This document shows positions 1 through 12,202 of a stretch of DNA of 18,200 bases, in pieces. The stretch spans positions 1 through 18,200 of the forward strand of contig CAZKUN010000190.1 of assembly GCA_964555935.1 (NCBI GenBank), given 5' to 3'. The notes below the pieces were generated by a model. That model had not been told where the DNA came from, did no database searches, and saw only the letters and a program-made list of their open reading frames with translations. Every line of letters starts with the position of its first letter. Within the stretch, counting starts at the first letter, position 1. A program made the position numbers and the translations under genes. Origin of the DNA: CAZKUN01 sp964555935 (GTDB taxonomy: Bacteria > Armatimonadota > Zipacnadia > Zipacnadales > VGFC01).

Positions 1-4614
<4,614 letters not shown>

Positions 4615-4758
4615 GCGACCCACTCTCTCACGCTACAATCGAAAGCATGTTCGACGATCCGCGCGGCTTCTCCTCTCGGCGGAGGGCACGCGCGCGCGCC
4701 CGTCGAACACGCGGCCTCTACCAAGTTCGACAGACCACGCCCGGAGGCCTGAATCTCG
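4615..4758. promoter_or_regulatory. Divergent intergenic region between lhr and the amidohydrolase
   Basis: This 144-base spacer must hold the start signals of two divergent genes. A TACAAT at 4634-4639 could be a plus-strand -10 box, but no convincing -35 hexamer sits at the right distance. The sequence contains an inverted repeat and a third copy of its core (listed separately), an alternating purine-pyrimidine CG run near 4687-4698, and a GGAGG at 4743-4747 that is the ribosome binding site of the plus gene, 11 bases from its ATG. Promoter activity is inferred from gene layout. Confidence 0.45.
4648..4731. repeat. Inverted repeat TGTTCGACG/CGTCGAACA with a third GTTCGAC copy
   Basis: TGTTCGACG at 4648-4656 is matched exactly by its complement CGTCGAACA at 4701-4709, with 44 bases between. 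The core GTTCGAC recurs at 4725-4731. All three copies lie in the spacer upstream of the amidohydrolase, which fits a multi-site operator for a dimeric regulator, but no regulator is identified in the window. In this GC-rich DNA a 7-mer can recur by chance; the 9-base inverted pair is less easily explained that way. Confidence 0.4.
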
Positions 4759-5949
4759 ATGGACAGAACCGAACTGACCAGCCTGATCCGCGAGATGCCG
4801 CTCGTCAGCAGTCACTGCCACCACGGGCAGCCCGACGAGCATGCCGCGCTGACGCTGGACCAGATGCTCGGCAACAGCTACGTCGGCTGGTGCTACCCAT
4901 TGCCTGAACAGACAGCCGAGCAGCGCGCCCGCTACGTCGATGAGGTCGGCGCGAACACCTACTTCGTGTGGCTCTCGCAGGCGGTAGCCGAACTCTACGG
5001 ACATGGCGAGATCGAGGCGAGCAACTGGGACGAGGTTTCCGCATCGATCAGCGCGGCCCATGGGGATCCGGAGCAGCACTTCTCATTGCTCAGCGAGAAG
5101 TGTCGGTACAGGTTCGTCGTTCAGGACTGCTATTGGGAGCCCGGCAGCGATCACGGACGACCCGAGATGTTTCACCCCACATACCGCATCAACTGCTGGG
5201 CGATGTGCCACAGCCCCGGCATGATCGACCACAACGATAACTCGCCGTGGCTGGCGGAGGGCTTCGATCCCGCCACGGTTGAGGAGTACCTGGAGTTGTT
5301 GGAGGCATCGATCGCGGCAGCCAAGGAGACCGGCTCGGTGGCGATCAAGTCGGCGCTGGCCTACGACCGGCCGGTCGCCTTCGACGACCCCGACATGAAC
5401 GCCGCCAAGAGAGCCTTCCGCGCGGGCGCCGGCGCCAGCCCCGAAGACGCATCCGCGCTGGGCGACGTGGTCATCCACAAGGTCTGCGAGGTTGCGGGCA
5501 ACCTCGACCTGCCCTTCCAGGTGCATTTGGGCTTGGGCATCCTCGGCGGCAGTCGGCCGATGCTGTTCGAGCCGCTTGTGGCGAAGTACCCGCAGACGAC
5601 ATTCGATCTCTTCCACTGCGGCTACCCGTGGTGCGACGAGATCGGCGGATTGTTGCACAACTACCCGAACGTCGTCGCCGACCTCTGCTGGCTGCCGCTG
5701 ATCTCAACCACCCGCGCGGTCGGCGCCCTGCACGAGTACCTCGATGTCGCTCAAAGCTCGGACCGAATCGTCTGGGGCGATGATACGTGGACCGGCGAGG
5801 AGGCCTTTGGCGCGGTGCGGGCGTGGGAGCACGTCGTCGCGCGTGTCCTCAGCGAGCGGGTGAGCGACGGGCTCTGCTCGTCAGCTCAAGCCGGCCGGCT
5901 CGCCGAGAAACTCATGTACGAGAACGGCGAGAAGCTGTTCAGCCGGTGA
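4759..5949 (+). CDS. Metal-dependent amidohydrolase-superfamily protein (Amidohydro_2-like)
   Basis: Predicted cytoplasmic TIM-barrel hydrolase or isomerase of 396 residues with no signal peptide. Candidate metal and catalytic residues occur in superfamily order: H19-C-H21 at the end of strand 1, K197 in AIKSALAYDR, H256 in VHLGLG, H286 in FDLFHCGYPW, and D341 in IVWGDDTW at strand 8. Length and layout fit the amidohydrolase_2/uronate-isomerase branch better than urease-like deacetylases. Substrate is unknown; action on a sugar acid, lactone or carboxylate is plausible beside an extracellular lyase and glycosidases, but that is inference. The ATG is preceded by GGAGG at 4743-4747. The stop lies only 2 bases from the stop of the opposing gene. 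It could instead be a decarboxylase-type member of the superfamily. Confidence 0.85.
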   Translation: MDRTELTSLIREMPLVSSHCHHGQPDEHAALTLDQMLGNSYVGWCYPLPEQTAEQRARYVDEVGANTYFVWLSQAVAELYGHGEIEASNWDEVSASISAAHGDPEQHFSLLSEKCRYRFVVQDCYWEPGSDHGRPEMFHPTYRINCWAMCHSPGMIDHNDNSPWLAEGFDPATVEEYLELLEASIAAAKETGSVAIKSALAYDRPVAFDDPDMNAAKRAFRAGAGASPEDASALGDVVIHKVCEVAGNLDLPFQVHLGLGILGGSRPMLFEPLVAKYPQTTFDLFHCGYPWCDEIGGLLHNYPNVVADLCWLPLISTTRAVGALHEYLDVAQSSDRIVWGDDTWTGEEAFGAVRAWEHVVARVLSERVSDGLCSSAQAGRLAEKLMYENGEKLFSR

Positions 5950-5951
5950 GG

Positions 5952-7862
5952 CTACCTAGCCTCGACTCGGATCGTCACTTCCACCACATCGCCCTTCACG
6001 AGGTCGCCGTTGACCGGGTGCAGGCCCACGCGATAGCCCTGCGCCCCATAGTGGCGCTCGTCCACGAGCTGCCCCTTGCCACTGAGTTTCACCGTGACTT
6101 TGGCGCCATCAGGCGACGTCGCGGATATCCGACCCGCGCCTTGCGCCAACGTCGGCTCATCGGCGAGGTCCACCGGCAACGCTTGCGCCTGGCCACCCGC
6201 CCGGAACATGCCCCCCGCGAAGGCGGCAACCGGAAGATCCAGTTGGTGGCGCCACATGTGGGCGTGCATGTCCGTCAGCGCCTCACACCGGTAGACCACC
6301 GTCAAGGCCCGGCCCTTCGTGCGGATCTCTTGGGTGAAGCCTATCTCCATCTCCCCATCCTTGCGCTTCCCGCTGAAGGTGAGCGTGCCGTCGTCCGCAA
6401 CCGCATGCTCGACGTCCACGTACTCGAAGTCCCACCACCGGTCGTCCTTTACAATGAATGGGCGCGCGCCCTCAACCAGCGGGCGACCTCCGTCCAGCAC
6501 TTGCTGGATCACTCCATCCGTGTTGACCATCGCAACCAGCCCGCCAAAGCGCAGGAGCATCCGGTCATCGCGCTCCACGATCCGCTCGGGCCCTTCGACG
6601 CTGAAGACCGGATCGGGGTCGGGGATCGTGCCCTCGCGGGCGGCGGCATCAGTCGGTAGAAGAATGCGCCCGTCGAGCGATGGGATCACAAACTCGGTGT
6701 CGACTTTGGCGCTGCTCGCGTCCTGGCGGCGGCCGGTGAAGCTCGCGCGCGCGTCGAACAACGTCGGATTGACGATCACCGTCCCGCCGTCGAACTCCCG
6801 ACGCCACGTGCCGTCATCTTGCTTCTGCCCAGGTTCCTTCGGGTAGCCCAGCGGCGCGTCGTATTCGGGGTACCACCAGCGCTGTCCACGCCAGCGCGTG
6901 TGGAGGTCGTACGCGTAATACCCATCGCCCATCAGCGTCGTCGCGAGGCCGAACCTCATCCGATCATGCAGCACGCGCCCCTTCTCAAGTAGGGCCTCCC
7001 GGCCCGCGTCATCCAGCGTGTTCCACGCGTCGTATGGCGGCTCGACACCGGAACTCGAGACGATGGTCGTGACATTCGGACGGTGCTCGGTTTCGCACCA
7101 GTGGAGGTACAGCTCCATCGTCTTGTCCCAGCTATGCTTCCCGTCGATGACGTAGTCCATATCGTCCTCGAACAGGATCCCATTCATATGCGGGAAGCCC
7201 CAGTCGCGGGCCTGGTTGGTCATGAAGATCGCGTCCGGCCCGATCCGCTCTCGCACGCCGCGCGAGATCTCGGCTTTCGCCTCGACCCACACCTTGTTCA
7301 GCCATTCGCGCTCATCCGCCACGCCATCCTCGTCAGCGTCTATCGCGTAGTCCGTGCCGGCTTCGATGTTGCACGCCCACCAATCAAAGCCATCGCCCAT
7401 GCAGTCGATGAAGGTGCCGTCGAAGCCCTTCTCGCGGATGCTATCCACCGATCGCTGCACGACGAAGTCGCGCACATCGGGCTTGAGAATGTTGATCATC
7501 TGGGTGCCGGGCCAGCCATCGACCTGCGTGCCGTCCGGCTGCAAAAGCCACCCATCCTCGGGAAATGATGGGTTGTTCGGATACGTGTAGGGCGCCGAGG
7601 ACGAGAAGTCGAGAATGATGATGTGCGGGTTGCGCTGCTTGAGCAGAGCGAACTTGTCCTTGAGCCGCGCGACGCTTTCGGGATTGTCCCACTGCGCCCA
7701 CGCCCCGCCGATGAGGAGATCCCACTTCGCCACCTCATCGAGGTCCTCGTCCGAGGCGTCCGGCACGAGCCGGATAGAGTAACAGTTGCCGATGCGAGGG
7801 AACGGTGGACCCTCCTGCGCCTGCGCGGGAATGGATGCGGTGATTGCCATGAGTGCCAACAT
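5952..7862 (-). CDS. Secreted putative glycoside hydrolase, GHL15-like TIM barrel with C-terminal beta domain
   Basis: Predicted exported protein of 636 residues. The N-terminus MLALMAITASIPAQAQ looks like a short signal peptide with an AQA-type cleavage site; a purine-rich AAAGGCAGG stretch precedes the ATG. Residues about 20-350 resemble hypothetical glycosyl hydrolase families of the GHL15 type: an IGGAWAQWDN strand, FDGTFIDCMGD with candidate acid D153, FMTNQARDWG, and FEDDMDY with E232, D233 and D234. The remainder is beta-rich (about 400-636) with no named domain I recognise. Residues 175-186 form a textbook EF-hand loop (DADEDGVADERE), suggesting bound calcium. The gene lies 50 bases after the clan-A glycosidase on the same strand, so the two are probably co-transcribed. 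Family placement comes from pattern recognition; activity and substrate are unproven, and a non-catalytic role is possible. Confidence 0.7.
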   Translation of the reverse strand: MLALMAITASIPAQAQEGPPFPRIGNCYSIRLVPDASDEDLDEVAKWDLLIGGAWAQWDNPESVARLKDKFALLKQRNPHIIILDFSSSAPYTYPNNPSFPEDGWLLQPDGTQVDGWPGTQMINILKPDVRDFVVQRSVDSIREKGFDGTFIDCMGDGFDWWACNIEAGTDYAIDADEDGVADEREWLNKVWVEAKAEISRGVRERIGPDAIFMTNQARDWGFPHMNGILFEDDMDYVIDGKHSWDKTMELYLHWCETEHRPNVTTIVSSSGVEPPYDAWNTLDDAGREALLEKGRVLHDRMRFGLATTLMGDGYYAYDLHTRWRGQRWWYPEYDAPLGYPKEPGQKQDDGTWRREFDGGTVIVNPTLFDARASFTGRRQDASSAKVDTEFVIPSLDGRILLPTDAAAREGTIPDPDPVFSVEGPERIVERDDRMLLRFGGLVAMVNTDGVIQQVLDGGRPLVEGARPFIVKDDRWWDFEYVDVEHAVADDGTLTFSGKRKDGEMEIGFTQEIRTKGRALTVVYRCEALTDMHAHMWRHQLDLPVAAFAGGMFRAGGQAQALPVDLADEPTLAQGAGRISATSPDGAKVTVKLSGKGQLVDERHYGAQGYRVGLHPVNGDLVKGDVVEVTIRVEAR

Positions 7863-7912
7863 GCACAGCCTGCCTTTCGGTCTAGCGACATGGGCGAGAT
7901 GAAGTCGCGCCC

Positions 7913-9538
7913 CTACTCGGTCTCAACTTTCGTCGCACCTTCGAATACCACAGTCGTCGGGTAGGCGCCGACCTTGAGTTCTACGCGCGCAGCATCATCA
8001 AGCGGGGATGCATTTCCCATTGGGTCAATCAGCAGCGCCGATTCCGCGTCACTCGTCAGCGTGATCGGTTGCGTGCTCCTGGGTGAGTAGGCGCCGACGA
8101 TCAACCTGCCATCGGCCTTGAAGAGGTAGGCGTGCTTCTGCGCGTTCTCTATCAGCGTCGATTCATAGCTCGCGCCCGCATACCAGTCGACCAGCCCGGC
8201 GATGGCGCCATACATGAACCGAGGGCACATGAAGTGGTCGATGTGCCCCCAGTCGGGATCACCCTTGATGAGCCTTGGCCCGCCGCCACTCCGGCTGCAA
8301 TACAGCAGCGCCGCCTTGTTGCCATGCGCCCAGCAGTAGAGCACTTTCTGCATCGCGGTGGAGGCTTGCAGCCGCTCGATATCATACCGCCACGCGGCGT
8401 AGCCCATCTCCGTGTTGATGAAGAACGGCTCCTCGTAGCCGGCTGCGGAGTGGACCGCGCGCATCGCCTCGAGCATCGGCTCCAGGTTGCCGACGTCCCC
8501 ATGCGAGTGGTACGAGACGCCATCAAGGACGCCCCTCAATTCGCGGGCGAAGATCCCCGTCCACTCCGGCTCGATCATGCAGTACCCGCCGTTGACGATC
8601 GGCACGCCAGGCGCGGCTTCGCGCGCTTCCTCCGCGGCCCATTTCGTCCACTCCACAAACTCCTCGGGCGTCCCACGCCAGAAGTCGCGGTTGTCCGGCT
8701 CGTTATACAGCTCGATATACGCCGCGTCCTTCGCGTAGCGGGAGACGACCTCGCGAGTCCAACGACGGCTCGGGCCCTCCTTGCGAGGGTAGCGCCACTT
8801 CGGATCGGTCACGTCGGCGTACTTCGGCAGGATGGCCCACTCCGCCGGGGGGCGGCCGACTTGCAGATCCAGCTTGAAGCCGCGCGATGTCCACGCGCCG
8901 AGGGCCGCGTCACAACGGGTGAAGTCAATCTCCACGTCCTCGCTCGCCCATGTCGCGGAGATGTCCGGACGCACGATCTGCAGGCCCAAGCGCGCGGACA
9001 GCTCCGCGTCGATCTCGCGGGTCTGCTGTTCGGTCAGCCCATCTGGTATGCCGTCGCCAAAGTCATTCGTCCAGTGTTCGCGCCCAGGGAACGAGCACGT
9101 GCCCAGCATGAACTCGTCGGTCTTCCACAACTCGCGCTTCGGCCGGCTGTCGGGGCAAACGCTGAAGCTACGGACGAGCCGCGACATGCACTCATCACCG
9201 TCGAACAGGTCCAGCGTCAGCAGGTACGTGCCTCGACCCTCGACCTGAAACGCGATGCTCCGATCACACGGCACGTCAAGCCGCTGCTGCGCGACCGCGC
9301 GCACGTTCCAGTCCCAGACCGTCAGTAGCGCCAGGTCGGCGTCTTGAGTGATCTCGGCCCGCACGACGAAGTCGCGGCCCGGGTCAACCACCCACACGTA
9401 CGGCTCGGCGGGATGAAGCCTGGCGTTGGGTTCGACGAGATCGGCGTTGGGGAGATCGGCGTACAGACGGGGCACGTCGAGGTCTTTCAGTTCGGGCGTG
9501 TTGGGGCTGAGGGTGATGGCAATAATGGCGGCAAGCAT
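7913..9538 (-). CDS. Clan GH-A TIM-barrel glycoside hydrolase (GH39/GH5-like)
   Basis: Predicted retaining glycosidase of 541 residues. An N-terminal beta domain (about 15-140) precedes a TIM barrel (about 145-460) and a short C-terminal beta domain. The barrel carries the clan-A pair: YIELYNEPDN with acid/base E280, and FFINTEMGY with candidate nucleophile E377. A 97-residue separation suits strands 4 and 7. YHSHGD and LLYCSRSG also fit barrel strand ends. The start at 9538 was chosen because GGAGG lies 5 bases upstream; a longer start at 9574 would give an N-terminus with arginines. The hydrophobic run LAAIIAITLS is short, so export is likely but not certain. It is the first gene of a two-gene minus-strand operon with the GHL15-like protein and is divergent from the heparinase-like lyase. 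The exact family and sugar specificity cannot be decided here. Confidence 0.8.
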   Translation of the reverse strand: MLAAIIAITLSPNTPELKDLDVPRLYADLPNADLVEPNARLHPAEPYVWVVDPGRDFVVRAEITQDADLALLTVWDWNVRAVAQQRLDVPCDRSIAFQVEGRGTYLLTLDLFDGDECMSRLVRSFSVCPDSRPKRELWKTDEFMLGTCSFPGREHWTNDFGDGIPDGLTEQQTREIDAELSARLGLQIVRPDISATWASEDVEIDFTRCDAALGAWTSRGFKLDLQVGRPPAEWAILPKYADVTDPKWRYPRKEGPSRRWTREVVSRYAKDAAYIELYNEPDNRDFWRGTPEEFVEWTKWAAEEAREAAPGVPIVNGGYCMIEPEWTGIFARELRGVLDGVSYHSHGDVGNLEPMLEAMRAVHSAAGYEEPFFINTEMGYAAWRYDIERLQASTAMQKVLYCWAHGNKAALLYCSRSGGGPRLIKGDPDWGHIDHFMCPRFMYGAIAGLVDWYAGASYESTLIENAQKHAYLFKADGRLIVGAYSPRSTQPITLTSDAESALLIDPMGNASPLDDAARVELKVGAYPTTVVFEGATKVETE

Positions 9539-9670
9539 CGAGCCCTCCAGTATGCGAGGTTCGGACCGGACCATATTCGGCGGGCTCCGCGCGATGGCCT
9601 CCGGCCGCTCGGGCAGGACGCGACGTCGGACGAGGGGAAGCGCACCACATCCGCCCACGAGGGTACCGCC
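9539..9670. promoter_or_regulatory. Divergent intergenic region between the clan-A glycosidase and the heparinase-like lyase
   Basis: The 132-base spacer separates the two divergent starts and presumably carries both promoters. The only firm signals are the two ribosome binding sites: GGAGG for the minus gene and GAGGG at 9659-9663, 7 bases before the lyase ATG. The tandem GGACCGGACC at about 9563-9572 is the only short repeat I noticed. No clear sigma-70 boxes are seen. Confidence 0.45.
9544..9548 (-). promoter_or_regulatory. Ribosome binding site GGAGG of the clan-A glycosidase
   Basis: The minus strand reads GGAGG here, 5 bases before the ATG at 9538-9536. This supports that start over upstream in-frame starts at 9574 and 9658. 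Confidence 0.7.
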
Positions 9671-12202
9671 ATGCGACTGACCGCCTCCACAGTAAGTCTG
9701 CTTATCCTGATCGGCTCGGCATCGTCTGAAGAGAGTTACGGCTCGTGGGAGGTGCGTCGAGGGCGGACGACCGACTCCGACACGGCTGGAGGCTACGCCA
9801 ACTGGACGGTGACGTTCAGCGGAGACGACGAGTCGCCGGACATCACCATCGATGGCGACGACGATGGCAAGGCGCGCGGGTCAGTTCTGATCGGTCAACG
9901 CGTGACGGTCGCCGAGGACGCGCTGCCTGGACTGGTCTTCTCGCACGCGACCTTCTGCAACATGGACACGCGGTCCGCCACGTGGGACCTGGCGGTCATC
10001 GATCCCGAACCATGGGATCGGCTGGGGACTGAGCTTGACGCGGAGGCCGTCTACAACCCGCGCGAGGCGCTGGCGTCGACGCGAGTGAAAGGCAACTCGG
10101 CCGACGACATCACCGAACCGGTCGTCCTGGACGAAACGCATACCATGGCTCAGGCGTCCCAGTGTCGTCGATTCACCGGCCAGGAGGTCGTGCTGGCTGC
10201 CGTGTGGACGGGATACCATGGCGACGTCGAGTGGGCCAAGCTGGAGGGACTGACACTCGTGAGCTTTGAGCCACAGGATACGATGAAGCTGCTGTTCGAC
10301 CGACTGGACCTCAAGCGGGACGGGCTGGCGGATGTGCGAGTTGCGGTTGAGGCGGGCGAGTATGGGCCAGCTTGCGAGGCGCTGCTGGCGTACTTCCGCG
10401 CGCGGAACGAGCCGGCCTACCCCAGCGATCCGCGTGGACGCGAGGAGCATACCGTCAGCGCGAGAGACGTGGAGCACGCAGACGCGGCGCTGGAGAATCG
10501 GTTCATCGGACAGCCGTCGTACGGACTCCAGAAGGTCCCGGATGACATCGACTGGACCTTCAACCCCGGCAAGGACCCTGAGTGGACGTGGCAGTTCAAC
10601 CGCCACGGCGCCTGGCGGGCCCTGGCGAACGCTTACTTGGCGACGGGTGAGGCGAAGTACGGCGAAAAGTGCGTCGCGCTGATGAGGGACTGGGTTGATG
10701 AGAACCCGCCCGGCACCGCATTGAGTTGGCGGACGCTGGAGGCGGGGATCCGCGGGCAAGGGTGGCTGCCGGTCTACTTCAGCCTGCTCGAATCGCCGCT
10801 GCTGACGGCCGAGGACCACGCGGTCTTCCTGAGTTCCTTCGGCGATCATGCCGCCTACCTCGCGCCCGAGGGCCGGTTCCACAGCGGCAGCAACTGGGGT
10901 CAGACCGAGAGCAACGGCCTGCTCAATGTGGCCACGTTCTTCCCCGAGTTTGCGGACGCGGCCTCGTGGCGCGACACGGCGTGGGCGAGGCTTGAGGCGG
11001 AGATGTTCCGTCAGGTGTACGAGGACGGCGCGCAGACCGAGCTGACGACGAGTTACCACCAGGGCACGATCAGCGGATTCGTGAAGGCCGCGGACATCGC
11101 CGCGCTCGGCGGAGCCACGATTTCAGACGAGTACTGGGACAGGCTGGAGAAAATGTACGAGTACACCATGATCCTGCAGAAACCAGACAACACCCAGCCG
11201 ATGCTGGGCGACTCATGGCCGGGGAACACCAGCGGCACGCTGAGGGGCGGGGCGAATCGTTTCGACCGCTCGGACATGCTCTACGTCGGCACCGATGGGG
11301 AGGAGGGCGAGGAGCCCGCGTTCCTCGATGCGGAACTGGCCGAGGCGGGCTACTATGTCATGCGGACGGACTGGACGAATGATGACGCCATCTACATGAT
11401 GGCCGACGTGGCGCACCACTGGGGTGGCGGTCACCAGCAACCGGACTGCCTGCAACTCAACCTCTACGCCTACGGCGAGACGCTGCTGCCGGACTCGGGC
11501 AGCTACCTCTACTATGGACCGGAGAGAGCGCAGTTCGCGCGGACCGCGTCGCACTCAACGGTCACGATTGACGACAGCAACCAGGACACCTCACCGGCGA
11601 CGACGCACTGCTTCGACTCAACGGATGTGCTGAGCTTCGTTGATGGGGAGCACTCGGGCTACGAGGGAGTCACCCACCGTCGTCAGGTGCTATTCGCGCG
11701 GCCGACGGGCCAGATGCCCGCGTACTTCGTGGTCATCGACCGGATCACGGGCGAGGGCACTCACACGGTGGACCAATACTGGCACTTCCTGCCGGCGCCG
11801 CTTGAGACCGACGCGATCACGGCGCGGACGGCACTCGCGGATGGCCCCAATCTACTCGTGCAGGCGCTGCAGACAGATGGCGTGACGATGGATGAAGTGG
11901 AGTCGTGGGTGAGCTTCAAGTATACCGAGAAGGAGCCGCGCCAGGCGATCCGCTATCGCGCCGAGGGCGAGTTGCCGAAGACGTTCGTCACGCTGCTCGT
12001 GCCATACGCAGGAGCATCCGCGCCGAAACTGACGGCAAGCGCGGAAGTCGACGGCGATACGATACGCGCGACGGTTGAGGGCGAGGGCTACACGGATCAG
12101 TTACACGCGTCGCTGGAATCGACGGACGGCGGACGAGCGGGACTGAGACGAGTGGATGGCGGCGGCGAGCAGGTTGAGCTGGTTGTCATTGAGGGGCGTT
12201 AG
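9671..12202 (+). CDS. Secreted heparinase II/III-like polysaccharide lyase with N-terminal beta-sandwich
   Basis: Exported protein of 843 residues expected to cleave uronic-acid polysaccharide by beta-elimination. The signal peptide is MRLTASTVSLLILIGSASS. Residues about 23-195 form a beta-sandwich that may bind carbohydrate. From about 200 a helical (alpha/alpha) barrel domain follows (DTMKLLFDRLDL, WQFNRHGAWRALANAYLATGE, WRTLEAGIRGQGW). The active-site stretch FHSGSNWGQTESNG (H404, N408) and SYHQG (Y462, H463) fit the His/Asn and Tyr acid-base roles of lyases with this fold. The C-terminal heparinase II/III beta domain starts at about 575 with HHWGGGHQQPD (H588), then LLPDSGSYLYY and a TASHSTVTIDDS segment. 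GAGGG 7 bases before the ATG sets the start. The last 17 bases overlap the opposing gene. The substrate (glycosaminoglycan, alginate or another polyuronide) is unresolved. Confidence 0.88.
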   Translation: MRLTASTVSLLILIGSASSEESYGSWEVRRGRTTDSDTAGGYANWTVTFSGDDESPDITIDGDDDGKARGSVLIGQRVTVAEDALPGLVFSHATFCNMDTRSATWDLAVIDPEPWDRLGTELDAEAVYNPREALASTRVKGNSADDITEPVVLDETHTMAQASQCRRFTGQEVVLAAVWTGYHGDVEWAKLEGLTLVSFEPQDTMKLLFDRLDLKRDGLADVRVAVEAGEYGPACEALLAYFRARNEPAYPSDPRGREEHTVSARDVEHADAALENRFIGQPSYGLQKVPDDIDWTFNPGKDPEWTWQFNRHGAWRALANAYLATGEAKYGEKCVALMRDWVDENPPGTALSWRTLEAGIRGQGWLPVYFSLLESPLLTAEDHAVFLSSFGDHAAYLAPEGRFHSGSNWGQTESNGLLNVATFFPEFADAASWRDTAWARLEAEMFRQVYEDGAQTELTTSYHQGTISGFVKAADIAALGGATISDEYWDRLEKMYEYTMILQKPDNTQPMLGDSWPGNTSGTLRGGANRFDRSDMLYVGTDGEEGEEPAFLDAELAEAGYYVMRTDWTNDDAIYMMADVAHHWGGGHQQPDCLQLNLYAYGETLLPDSGSYLYYGPERAQFARTASHSTVTIDDSNQDTSPATTHCFDSTDVLSFVDGEHSGYEGVTHRRQVLFARPTGQMPAYFVVIDRITGEGTHTVDQYWHFLPAPLETDAITARTALADGPNLLVQALQTDGVTMDEVESWVSFKYTEKEPRQAIRYRAEGELPKTFVTLLVPYAGASAPKLTASAEVDGDTIRATVEGEGYTDQLHASLESTDGGRAGLRRVDGGGEQVELVVIEGR

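Noticed and set aside
4687..4699. Alternating CG run as a Z-DNA element
   Set aside because: It is short and expected in DNA of this GC content; no evidence for function.
4647..4907. 86-codon plus-strand frame beginning MFDDPRG
   Set aside because: It overlaps the amidohydrolase in another frame, is very Arg-rich, and lacks a ribosome binding site.
7863..7912. Possible terminator between the two minus-strand glycoside hydrolase genes
   Set aside because: No stem followed by a T run is visible in the 50 bases; co-transcription is simpler.
9539..9658. Longer start of the clan-A glycosidase at 9658
   Set aside because: The added 40 residues do not look like a signal peptide and fill the divergent promoter spacer; GGAGG supports 9538.
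9344..9670. In-frame upstream extension of the heparinase-like gene from a TTG at 9344
   Set aside because: The added 109 residues have no signal peptide and overlap the opposing glycosidase; the ATG at 9671 has a GAGGG and a clear signal peptide.
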